From the NCBI GenBank assembly GCA_046542845.1, contig JBKHAN010000006.1:1-64000 (forward strand): 64,000 bases of DNA, written 5' to 3'. The translations under genes were made by a program, and so were the position numbers. The number at the start of each line of letters is the position of its first letter. The first letter of the stretch is position 1. Positions 52,999-60,499 of the stretch are shown piece by piece. This stretch comes from SKKC01 sp046542845. Its GTDB lineage: Bacteria > Spirochaetota > Spirochaetia > DSM-27196 > SKKC01. The notes beneath the pieces were generated by a model. That model had not been told where the DNA came from, ran no database searches, and saw only the letters and a list, made by a program, of their open reading frames with translations.

Positions 52999-54252
52999 TC
53001 AGCGAAGTACAAACCGCGACGGCGGAACAGGCTCACCATGCACCCAGGTGTACAGTGCTCCATTCCGCCGAATCGCGATAATGCGCCTCTCGCTCACGGT
53101 AACCGATACCCAGCCACCAATATCGTTTGCGAGGGCTGTGGGCTGCCGCTCGCCGGACGCCCAGTAATACAGCCACCCCATGTCGCTAATCGCGTACACG
53201 ATGGGCGTCGTGCTTCCTCCGATATTACTGTGCAGTCCGGTTGCAACATCGCGCCAGCGTCGATCCGCAAATAATGTCACGGGCGAGACTTCCATCGGGT
53301 TCGGCGAGTCCGCGAGCTCGCCGTATCGGTTACCCCCCCATCCGTAGAGTTGTCCGCTATCCGTGATCGCAAACGACGTGTACGCTCCGGCAGCAATGTC
53401 TGAAACCCTCGTGGTGAAGTCAATACCAACAGGTGTGCTACGGGACTCACGGTCACCTGTTCCAAGCACCCCGTCGGCGTTGTCTCCCCAGGCAAATACG
53501 CGGCCGTTCGCGTCCAGGGCCAGCACAAAGGACGGCCCGATTGCCAGGTTCACAATATCACTGAGACCGGTAATCGGTTCCGGATTCGGCACACCGAGTT
53601 CTTCGACACTATCGGCGGGTCCCCAGTACTCGAAGCGGGTCATCGCGGGATTATCGGGAGTAACCGGACCGAGACCGAGACGACCACTCGAAGGATTCCC
53701 CCACGCGAATACGCGTCCGTCTCGAGTGACAGCAAACGAGCTCTGTTCTCCGGCGAACGCTCGCCCCCAGGCTTCGCTGGCTGCGATCCGGTTCACGTCA
53801 ACCGAGAAGCGCGAGAGCGAAAACGCTTCGCCGAGACCAAGCACGGAACCCGTGTTGTTGCCCCAGGTGTACAGTTCGCCATCGCGCGATACGAGCAGGA
53901 GATGATTCGAGCCGACTCCGACTGAAATCCAGTCTCTCGATTCGAACGCTCTGATCGGCGAAGTGTCCTCTACAGCTCCCGCCCACGGTGGGCCACCGAG
54001 GCTCCTGTCGGTTGCACCGAATCGCCATGCACGGCCGTCGCTGTCCAGCACAACCACAAAGTCGGAGACCGCGCCGACATCCTCTACACGAACCTCGCCC
54101 CCCGGTAGCGGGCGTACAGGCGTTTCAGACGAACGGGAGTCTGTCGGTTGTGAATGGTCCGCGTCGGGTTCCTGGAACTCCTGAAGCACTGCACAGGAAC
54201 TCACGAAGAGCCCGAGCAGGCAAATCACGAGAAATTTACGAGCGATTTTCAT
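52999..54252 (-). CDS. RCC1-repeat lipoprotein
   Basis: A 417-residue lipoprotein with lipobox V-S-S-C (Cys20). After a Ser/Thr/Pro-rich linker come about six RCC1-type blades, with repeats such as L-Y-T-W-G-N-N-T-G, V-F-A-W-G-N-P-S-S-G-R-L-G and V-F-A-W-G-D-N-A-D-G-V-L-G. These should fold as a seven-bladed propeller in the periplasm or at the cell surface. Such proteins are binding platforms; no catalytic role is implied. It lies 12 bases from the GH120 gene on the same strand. Confidence 0.88.
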   Translation of the reverse strand: MKIARKFLVICLLGLFVSSCAVLQEFQEPDADHSQPTDSRSSETPVRPLPGGEVRVEDVGAVSDFVVVLDSDGRAWRFGATDRSLGGPPWAGAVEDTSPIRAFESRDWISVGVGSNHLLLVSRDGELYTWGNNTGSVLGLGEAFSLSRFSVDVNRIAASEAWGRAFAGEQSSFAVTRDGRVFAWGNPSSGRLGLGPVTPDNPAMTRFEYWGPADSVEELGVPNPEPITGLSDIVNLAIGPSFVLALDANGRVFAWGDNADGVLGTGDRESRSTPVGIDFTTRVSDIAAGAYTSFAITDSGQLYGWGGNRYGELADSPNPMEVSPVTLFADRRWRDVATGLHSNIGGSTTPIVYAISDMGWLYYWASGERQPTALANDIGGWVSVTVSERRIIAIRRNGALYTWVHGEPVPPSRFVLR

Positions 54253-54264
54253 GCTGACAAGACT

Positions 54265-55956
54265 TTACCACAAACTGCGCGGGATTACCCCGTCCGCGCA
54301 TCCGGCAATACGGCTGAAGGGGATCGCTGCAACACGAGTTGCGCCGAGCTCGTCGAGCGCTACACGCTCCGGAGCGCCGGTCGGTTGCGTGAAGGCCTGA
54401 TCGGGGCCTTCGCTTCGAAGCACCGACGCTCCGCGCAGGTACCTGTTGGCACGTCCTTGCGTCGCTAATTCGGAATCGTCGTAGCAGGACAAGCCGAAGC
54501 CGACCTTCCACCTAAGTCCGTGGTGCTTTTCCGTGTCGCGAACGACGTCGGCTGTCGCACCTGGGCCGACAAAGGTGTTTCCGTAGAAATGATTATCCCC
54601 GCCCGTGACGGGTGCGAGTCCTGCAATCGCAGTCGACCCGGCCTCCATCCACGGTGTGCTACGGCGAGGCTCGCTCGAGACCTGCATGATCCCGGCTACA
54701 TAATTGAACAGAAACGCCCCACCCTCTGACAAATCCCGTATCGCGTTTCGGGATAGAAAGGTGTTGTTGTCCACGAGATACGGACCGTGATTCACTTCGA
54801 GAAACAAGTCCTCGTCTACATCGTTTGCATAGAAGAGATTGCCGGATACTCTCGTTCCCTGAGTCATCCAGTCAAGCCAGAGACCCCGGTTCGTGTGATG
54901 CACCCGATTTCTGCGAATGACGGTATCAAGCGGTGCGTGCAGCTTGATTCCTGCCTGCTCGGCACCGCCAAACCGCCTTTGAACATGGATGTGCGAGACC
55001 TCGTTGTCCTCGATAAGCGAGTCAATGGCGCCGAGACTTCCGACGATACCTGCCTGTTCACAGTCGTGAATCACATTTCCTCGCACAAGATGACCACCGA
55101 TTTGGCCGAAGGCCCAGTTCCGTGCAAGGGCTCGCTCTATTGTAGCTACATAGCCCTCAGCGGAGTCTTCCGAGGTGTTATCCCACTGGTCTCCATATTT
55201 TCCAAGCGAGAGTCCGGCACAGCGTGAATACGCAATCTCGTTTCTCTCGATGATCCATCCGTAGCTCCAGTGTGTGCCTATGAGCCCTACCTGCTCAGCC
55301 GTAGGTGGCGCCCATGGAGTCGCCGCGTGACGCAGCACAAGTCCCTGGACTGTAATGAAGTTCTTACCGGGCGCGTCAGGGTAGAACACCGTCTCGCGAG
55401 CAGTGACCTCAACGAGCGCATCCTCAGGAACGATGTCGCCAAAATCCGCGTAGATGCGCGTCGAATCGGAATCAACCTCCGCAAACCAGAATCTTCGGGT
55501 TTCGCCTTCATCTAATGACCGTTCGATCAGATCGTCGATCGTGTCGGTTTCAATCAGCCAGTGCCCGTTCACGAATACACTACCCGTATGGTGAGTTCTG
55601 CCATAGCTGTCGAACCAATCGCCGGTGATTAACGTGGCGAAGGGGTTATAAGAGCTGAAAATCGTGTTATCGATATTTGTGCACCAAACACTCTCCCGCC
55701 AGCAGGACCAGTCGCGCACCACCTCTGAACCGCACAACACCGCAGTTTCGCCCGGCGCAGAACGATACACAATGCGCGCCTGATCGCTGTCTCCGCCGCG
55801 AGGCGGGTTTACCCGCTCACGATATACACCATCGTGTATCGCGATGGTATCACCGGGTACTGCAACGGCGCTTGCCCTTCCAACTGTGCGAAACGGGTGT
55901 CCCGCTGTTCCTGTATTGTCGTCGTGGCCGGTCCGGGTGGATACGTGGTATTCCAT
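54265..55956 (-). CDS. beta-xylosidase of family GH120
   Basis: A 563-residue right-handed beta-helix protein that matches GH120 (the Thermoanaerobacterium XylC type) along its length: M-E-Y-H-V-S-T-R-T-G at the start, A-A-T-P-W-A-P-P-T-A, G-L-W-L-D-W-x-x-Q-G-T-R-V-S and E-V-x-H-G-P-Y-L-V-D. The nucleophile and acid/base equivalents of XylC Asp382 and Glu405 are Asp362 and Glu387 here, 25 rather than 23 residues apart. There is no signal peptide, so it should cleave imported xylo-oligosaccharides or xylosides in the cytosol. ATG 55956 matches the family N-terminus; a longer frame runs into the divergent gene. Confidence 0.88.
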   Translation of the reverse strand: MEYHVSTRTGHDDNTGTAGHPFRTVGRASAVAVPGDTIAIHDGVYRERVNPPRGGDSDQARIVYRSAPGETAVLCGSEVVRDWSCWRESVWCTNIDNTIFSSYNPFATLITGDWFDSYGRTHHTGSVFVNGHWLIETDTIDDLIERSLDEGETRRFWFAEVDSDSTRIYADFGDIVPEDALVEVTARETVFYPDAPGKNFITVQGLVLRHAATPWAPPTAEQVGLIGTHWSYGWIIERNEIAYSRCAGLSLGKYGDQWDNTSEDSAEGYVATIERALARNWAFGQIGGHLVRGNVIHDCEQAGIVGSLGAIDSLIEDNEVSHIHVQRRFGGAEQAGIKLHAPLDTVIRRNRVHHTNRGLWLDWMTQGTRVSGNLFYANDVDEDLFLEVNHGPYLVDNNTFLSRNAIRDLSEGGAFLFNYVAGIMQVSSEPRRSTPWMEAGSTAIAGLAPVTGGDNHFYGNTFVGPGATADVVRDTEKHHGLRWKVGFGLSCYDDSELATQGRANRYLRGASVLRSEGPDQAFTQPTGAPERVALDELGATRVAAIPFSRIAGCADGVIPRSLW

Positions 55957-55962
55957 GCGCAC

Positions 55963-55991
55963 ACTATAGAAACCGCCTGGGTCCATTTCAA
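55963..55991 (-). promoter_or_regulatory. promoter of GH120 gene, likely leaderless
   Basis: On the minus strand TTGAAA (55991-55986), a 17-base spacer and TATAGT (55968-55963) form a strong sigma-70-type promoter. Just six bases separate TATAGT from the ATG at 55956, and no Shine-Dalgarno sequence is present, so the mRNA would begin at the start codon. Confidence 0.55.
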
Positions 55992-56048
55992 GACAGAAAA
56001 TGATGGTGCAAGGGGTTTCGTGCTGTTTACGCGACGCCCGTGAGTCAG

Positions 56049-56068
56049 TATGGTACGCAAACACCATA
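56049..56068. promoter_or_regulatory. palindromic operator-like site
   Basis: TATGGT and ACCATA arms around eight bases, in the 148-base gap between the divergent GH120 and flavoprotein genes. It lies about 37 bases before the flavoprotein ATG. The regulator is unknown. Confidence 0.35.
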
Positions 56069-56104
56069 TTCGGTATTAATTTATCGGTAAAACAGGAGAC
56101 TATC

Positions 56105-57541
56105 ATGAAGGGAATCATGAAGACATTAATGATATGTGCCATCGCGTTTTCCTTGGCGCTCAGCGCGTGTGGGAACGGCGAACGTGCCGCAGATGCTGAA
56201 CCGGACTACGATGTCGTTATCGTGGGGGCCGGCGGCGGCGGGCTTGCCGCAGCACTCGAGGCAGCAAACGCAGGAGCAACCGTTCTGGTGCTCGAGAAAA
56301 TGCCTATGGTCGGCGGAAACACGCTCTATGCCACAGGCGGAATGAATGCACCAGCAACGCCGCAGCAGGCGGACCTTGGTATCGAAGACTCGGTCGATCT
56401 GTTTATTCAGGACACACTTACCGGCGGACAGGAACTGAATGACGAAGAACTTGTCAGAGTCATGGCCGGGAACGCCGCAGACGCTGTCGCGTGGCTCGTG
56501 GAGCTTGGTGCCGACATGAGCGATGTCGGTCGTCTTGGTGGCAGCTCGGTCAACCGTACGCATCGGCCGACCGGTGGAGCACCAGTGGGCAACGAGATCG
56601 TACAGACGCTGGAAAACGCAGCCAACGAGCACGACTCAATCGAAATTCGGACATGGAACGAAGTTACCGGAGTTCGCATGGACGATAACCGCGCGGTCGG
56701 TGTTACCGCTACCGATCGGGACGGAGAGGAATACACCGTCAGCGCCGGCGCGGTTATCATTGCGACCGGCGGTTTCGGTGCCAACGATTCGCTATTTGCG
56801 GAGATTGACCCTGACCTTGAGGGATTCGGCACAACGAATCATCCCGGAGCTACAGGAGAACACATCGAATTTCTTCGTGACAGAGACGTCGCCTTCGTCG
56901 ACCTCGAACAGATTCAGACACACCCGACCGTAGTGCCCGAAGTCGGCGCACTCATTACCGAAGCAGTACGCGGAAATGGCGCCATCACGGTTAATCGCGA
57001 TGGAGAGCGGTTCGTGGACGAAATGGGCACGCGTGACGTGGTTTCGGAGGCATTTCTCGCACAGGAGGGAGGCACCGGCTTCCTCGTATTCGATAACGAC
57101 ATACGTGAGAGCCTCGCGGCGCTTGAGGGTTATATCCGACGCGGTTTTGTTATGGAGGCCGATTCACTCGAAGAACTGGCGGAAGAATTCGGCGCACCCT
57201 CGCAGGCGCTTGCTGACACGGTCGACCGGTATAATGAGCTTGTAGACGCGGGTAGCGATTCTGACTACAACCGTTCAAGCCTTCCTCGAGACATCCGTAC
57301 CCCCCCGTTCTACGCGATCGAGGTCGGCCCCGCGGTACACCATACAATGGGTGGAGTATCGATAACCCCGGAGGCTGAAGTCCGCGATACAAACGGTGAC
57401 GTTGTGCCGGGTCTCTATGCGGCAGGCGAAGCGACCGGTGGGGTCCACGGAGCAAACCGCCTCGGTGGAAATGCACTCGCGGATATTATCGTTTTCGGCC
57501 GCATAGCCGGTGAAAACGCGGCCGCTTCCGCGCAGAACTGA
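56105..57541 (+). CDS. fumarate-reductase-like flavoprotein, lipoprotein
   Basis: A 478-residue FAD-dependent oxidoreductase of the flavocytochrome c / urocanate reductase family. The lipobox L-S-A-C (Cys21) predicts a membrane-anchored extracytoplasmic protein. FAD binding is by V-V-I-V-G-A-G-G-G-G-L-A-A-A, followed by G-G-N-T-L-Y-A-T-G-G-M and the C-terminal G-L-Y-A-A-G-E-A-T-G-G-V-H-G-A-N-R-L-G-G. It has neither the haem domain nor the FMN-binding domain that many relatives carry, so electrons must come from a separate donor. It probably reduces an unsaturated carboxylate. GGAGA five bases before ATG 56105 fixes the start. Confidence 0.9.
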   Translation: MKGIMKTLMICAIAFSLALSACGNGERAADAEPDYDVVIVGAGGGGLAAALEAANAGATVLVLEKMPMVGGNTLYATGGMNAPATPQQADLGIEDSVDLFIQDTLTGGQELNDEELVRVMAGNAADAVAWLVELGADMSDVGRLGGSSVNRTHRPTGGAPVGNEIVQTLENAANEHDSIEIRTWNEVTGVRMDDNRAVGVTATDRDGEEYTVSAGAVIIATGGFGANDSLFAEIDPDLEGFGTTNHPGATGEHIEFLRDRDVAFVDLEQIQTHPTVVPEVGALITEAVRGNGAITVNRDGERFVDEMGTRDVVSEAFLAQEGGTGFLVFDNDIRESLAALEGYIRRGFVMEADSLEELAEEFGAPSQALADTVDRYNELVDAGSDSDYNRSSLPRDIRTPPFYAIEVGPAVHHTMGGVSITPEAEVRDTNGDVVPGLYAAGEATGGVHGANRLGGNALADIIVFGRIAGENAAASAQN

Positions 57542-57583
57542 GTACGAGCACTCCGCGCTGAAATCGGCGCGTGAACGGAGAAT

Positions 57584-57620
57584 ACCGTCAGGACCGAGAG
57601 GCAATCTCAGTCCTGACGGT
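57584..57620. terminator. bidirectional terminator-like hairpin
   Basis: Perfect 11-bp arms ACCGTCAGGAC (57584-57594) and GTCCTGACGGT (57610-57620), with inner GAGA/TCTC pairing, lie between the convergent flavoprotein and VOC genes. The right arm overlaps the end of the VOC coding sequence. There is no T run, so termination strength is uncertain. Confidence 0.5.
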
Positions 57621-57987
57621 CGTCTGCACAAGCCGGGGGGACATCGTGGAGGAAGGTCTGAACCTCAAAACGTCTGCCCTCCGGATCTCTCGCATAAAAA
57701 TTGTATATCCTGAACCGGGCATTCTCCTGCGGCCGGTTTTCAGCCATTCGTTCGAGTCTTCGATACGCGGAATCGACTTCTGATCGTTGCCGGTAGAAGA
57801 ACGTGACAAGACTCGAGTCGTCCTGATGCTGATACCCGTCTGTCTGGATGAATCCAATCAGAAGATTTTCGTGTTGCAGAATGCTGATTCCCGGTTGTTC
57901 GACCCATTCCGTCATGCCCATGGCTGTTCGGTAAAACTCGACAGCAGCGTTACGGTCGGATGTTTTCAGAAAGATTATCCCAGCCAC
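57607..57987 (-). CDS. VOC (glyoxalase/dioxygenase fold) protein
   Basis: A 126-residue single-chain VOC protein with two beta-alpha-beta-beta-beta modules: I-I-F-L-K-T-S-D-R-N-A-A-V-E-F-Y at the start and A-R-D-P-E-G-R-R-F-E-V-Q near the end. Such proteins are small metalloenzymes or drug-binding proteins; the substrate cannot be told. The final Glu of F-E-V-Q is a usual metal ligand. It ends inside the shared hairpin and starts 25 bases after the NagZ-like stop on the same strand. Confidence 0.82.
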   Translation of the reverse strand: MAGIIFLKTSDRNAAVEFYRTAMGMTEWVEQPGISILQHENLLIGFIQTDGYQHQDDSSLVTFFYRQRSEVDSAYRRLERMAENRPQENARFRIYNFYARDPEGRRFEVQTFLHDVPPACADDRQD

Positions 57988-58012
57988 GACGTCCCCCGGT
58001 ATTCCCTGTGCT

Positions 58013-59293
58013 TCAGTTCAGCAAGCCATGCGCGGCTTTTAACAGCAGTATTCTCTCTACTCCACGATCAATATCTTCCATCGTTATGCGCCCTTCACCT
58101 ATCAAGTGTTCTACCCGGTCGACGACGTCAGAAAGACGGTACTGATCATACAGAAGAATCAGGTCTATTCCCGCGTATATAGCCCGCTGCAGGGTCGTGT
58201 CAAGATCGTACTCGTCGCGCAAAGCACCCATCTCCAGTCCATCGCTTATGACCACACCATCGAATCCAAGCGTCTGCCGCAGAAGATCGTTTACAAAAAG
58301 CGAAGAGAGCGTAACCGGAAATTCGTTGTCGATTTGTGGAAAGAGAATATGTGCAGTCATAACCGCCGGGACTCCTGCCTCTATTGCAGCCGCGAACGGC
58401 TGTACCTCACGCTCGATCAAGTCCTCCATACGGTACTCGACGACCGGGAGACGGCCGTGGCTGTCGATTCGCGTAACCCCGTGCCCCGGAAAGTGCTTCG
58501 CAGTGGCTATAAGACCGGCTTGACGGAATCCCCGTATTGATGCGGATGCAAACCGTGACACCTGATCCGGGTCGTCGCCCCAGGAGCGATCGCCGATTAT
58601 GGACCCGTCGGGCGTTTCGACAAGATCGAGCACCGGTGCCAGGTTCATATTCACACCCATGGAAATCAATTCGATACCGAGCACATATGCAAGCCGTTGG
58701 ACGAACAGCTCATTGTCGTGTCTCGCAACGTCGGCTGCCGACGGGACGCGCACCATGTCCGGAAATCTGAACGCAGCGACGCGACCACCTTCCTGATCAG
58801 CAGAAATCAGAAAGGAGTTTCCCGGCTGCAGGCGGTCTGCCATGGACTGAAGGAGGTCGGTCAGCTCGATCAGATCATCTCGGCCCTCATAGTTCCACGG
58901 GTACAGAATAAACCCTGCCGGAGGCGCCTCGGAAACCATTCGTACAAAATCCACGTCAATACTATCGTCCTGCAGCGCAGCGTTTGCCGACGGGTCGAGC
59001 CCTCGCGGGACAAAGGTGATAAACCTCTGCGCGATTCGTTCCCGTCTGGTCATTCGGTCCATATGGCTGCGCGCCACACCAAGGGAGTCGGTTTCCCGGG
59101 TGCGCGCGCTCGCTGCCCCGCCTGAATGCCGCTGATCGGGCGACTGACCTTCCGAGTCGGCGACCGGCGGAACGGATGCGGACCCATTGGTGTCCGGCGC
59201 GCCTGACGGTACCGACGCGCACGCAGCAAGGAACACACACGAGGCTGAGCATAGTATTTGTACATACCACGATAGTGTTTTCAACCCGCGCAT
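58013..59293 (-). CDS. GH3 beta-N-acetylhexosaminidase (NagZ-like) lipoprotein
   Basis: A 426-residue GH3 enzyme with lipobox L-A-A-C (Cys25), so it is probably anchored outside the cytoplasm, unlike the cytosolic NagZ of E. coli. D-Q-E-G-G-R-V, the NagZ signature K-H-F-P-G-H-G-V-T-R-I-D-S-H with its Asp-His pair, and the nucleophile Asp in V-I-S-D-G-L-E-M-G-A-L are present. It should release GlcNAc from peptidoglycan fragments or other glycans. AAGGTG lies seven bases before the ATG; the bases TATAATG overlap the start and could also be read as a -10. Confidence 0.92.
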   Translation of the reverse strand: MRGLKTLSWYVQILCSASCVFLAACASVPSGAPDTNGSASVPPVADSEGQSPDQRHSGGAASARTRETDSLGVARSHMDRMTRRERIAQRFITFVPRGLDPSANAALQDDSIDVDFVRMVSEAPPAGFILYPWNYEGRDDLIELTDLLQSMADRLQPGNSFLISADQEGGRVAAFRFPDMVRVPSAADVARHDNELFVQRLAYVLGIELISMGVNMNLAPVLDLVETPDGSIIGDRSWGDDPDQVSRFASASIRGFRQAGLIATAKHFPGHGVTRIDSHGRLPVVEYRMEDLIEREVQPFAAAIEAGVPAVMTAHILFPQIDNEFPVTLSSLFVNDLLRQTLGFDGVVISDGLEMGALRDEYDLDTTLQRAIYAGIDLILLYDQYRLSDVVDRVEHLIGEGRITMEDIDRGVERILLLKAAHGLLN

Positions 59294-59323
59294 TATACCA
59301 CACCTTGCAGGAATGCGGGCTCC

Positions 59324-59524
59324 ATGAGACCTTGCTACGACGAGGGTCGGTACACCTGCAGTCTTCTGAAGTGCGGTGCAATCTCACCGGATACTGCCGA
59401 CACCGTTTCAGACGAACGGATCGCTGCTCTGAAAAAAAAGCGCTTGGCCCGGGGCAGGTCCCAGGAGATCCTGCAGGAAATCCAGCGAGTTCATATCGCT
59501 TCGCACATCAGAAAATCGCGGTAA
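59324..59524 (+). CDS. small conserved-looking protein, unknown function
   Basis: A 66-residue frame, divergent from the NagZ-like gene. The sequence begins M-R-P-C-Y-D-E-G and has two Cys (4 and 12), plus a basic, helical second half (R-I-A-A-L-K-K-K-R-L-A-R-G-R-S). It looks like a real small cytosolic protein and not an antisense shadow, since no other gene covers it. AGGAA lies about 12 bases before the ATG. No function is assigned. Confidence 0.5.
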   Translation: MRPCYDEGRYTCSLLKCGAISPDTADTVSDERIAALKKKRLARGRSQEILQEIQRVHIASHIRKSR

Positions 59525-59590
59525 CGCGTGGCTACGTCCTTGCTTTGTAAGAGATTATATCCGTTTTACCACCACGGTTGCGGACAGTAC

Positions 59591-59911
59591 CTACGCGTAG
59601 AGCAGCGTGTACGGCCGGTCCAGCGCCTCTTTGAGTTCATCGATACCAAATACGCGGACCTTCCGCACGTGCTCTTTCCCATGAAAAAAGGCTGCAACAG
59701 TCGGTACCGAAGTCACCTCAAGTTCACGCGCAACGTCACTCGACGACTGATCAAGGTGTACCGGAATGAAGACCATCTCGGGAAAAGATTCAGCGAGCAG
59801 GCTTTCCACCTTTGGACGCAGCGTCTTACAGACACCGCAATCGGTTGTCGTCATGTACACCAGCACGGAGGCATGAGCATCGATGGCACTGCGCAGTTCT
59901 CCTGATGTCAT
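59591..59911 (-). CDS. thioredoxin-like protein
   Basis: A 106-residue thioredoxin fold. The redox motif is T-T-D-C-G-V-C-K (CxxC, as C-G-V-C rather than C-G-P-C), and the cis-Pro loop is T-S-V-P-T-V-A. There is no signal peptide. C-G-V-C is found in thiol-management proteins of the YtpP type. AGGAG precedes the ATG. It lies 108 bases after the ArsR-like gene on the same strand, so control by ArsR is possible. Confidence 0.88.
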   Translation of the reverse strand: MTSGELRSAIDAHASVLVYMTTTDCGVCKTLRPKVESLLAESFPEMVFIPVHLDQSSSDVARELEVTSVPTVAAFFHGKEHVRKVRVFGIDELKEALDRPYTLLYA

Positions 59912-60019
59912 TCGTACGTTCTCCTCTCCATCTTGGTGACGTCCCCACCCGGCACGGCGTGTTCGTTTCGAAGCTCAAGTCGCCGTTGAATTGCTACGGG
60001 TCCGGGGTGTACTCCCGCC

Positions 60020-60433
60020 TCAGACACGCGCACCGCGTATCTCGGGTGCGTCGATAAATCCCACGACGCACAGTCCCCCGGACCGTAACGAGAGTCGCTG
60101 ATCCAGTCTCTGCCGATCCCGGTCGCCGATCCACCCTGCGGAATCGAAAACTTCTTTCAGCCCCGTAAAAACCGGATCAGGTACGAGGACGTGATCGATA
60201 TGGTAATATGACCATGTGCCGCGCCGCTCAACCGTTACGATATCTGAATCCTTCAGAACTCGGAGATGTCGGGAGACCTGATACTGCGGGAGCTCCAGCG
60301 CCGAAACGAGCTCGCAGACACACAGGCCTTCATCTGCATACATCAAAAGACGTACGATACGAAGACGGGTTTCGTCGGACAGCGCTTTGAAAACATGCGC
60401 CAGGTCGGCTATGTCAACAGAAGGTTTACTCAT
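60020..60433 (-). CDS. ArsR-family transcriptional regulator
   Basis: A 137-residue winged-helix repressor. A-L-S-D-E-T-R-L-R-I-V-R-L-L opens the domain, followed by G-L-C-V-C-E-L, whose C-x-C in the alpha-3 helix is the classic metal(loid) sensing site, then Q-Y-Q-V-S-R-H-L-R-V-L (recognition helix). It should leave DNA on binding As(III), Sb(III), Cd or a similar ion. TGTACA-17-TATCAT upstream is a fair promoter. The ATG at 60433 is preferred to one 13 codons earlier. The downstream thioredoxin-like gene is a possible target. Confidence 0.88.
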   Translation of the reverse strand: MSKPSVDIADLAHVFKALSDETRLRIVRLLMYADEGLCVCELVSALELPQYQVSRHLRVLKDSDIVTVERRGTWSYYHIDHVLVPDPVFTGLKEVFDSAGWIGDRDRQRLDQRLSLRSGGLCVVGFIDAPEIRGARV

Positions 60434-60499
60434 ACCGCTCTTATGATAGGGCACCAACACCCGTTTGTACACAGGGATTCGTCCATGAACGGACTGCTG

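Noticed and set aside
56000..56104. N-terminal extension of the flavoprotein
   Set aside because: The ribosome-binding site and lipoprotein signal fit ATG 56105; the extension would bury the lipobox.
55957..56142. N-terminal extension of the GH120 protein
   Set aside because: It overlaps the divergent gene start, and GH120 proteins begin at M-E-Y-H-V.
2417..57541. Idea that ApbE flavinylates the flavoprotein at 56105-57541
   Set aside because: That protein has no FMN-binding domain with the Ser/Thr attachment motif, and the genes are 53 kb apart.
59285..59300. TATAATG over the NagZ-like start as a -10 element
   Set aside because: No matching -35, and AAGGTG gives a usable ribosome-binding site for that ATG, so the start was kept.
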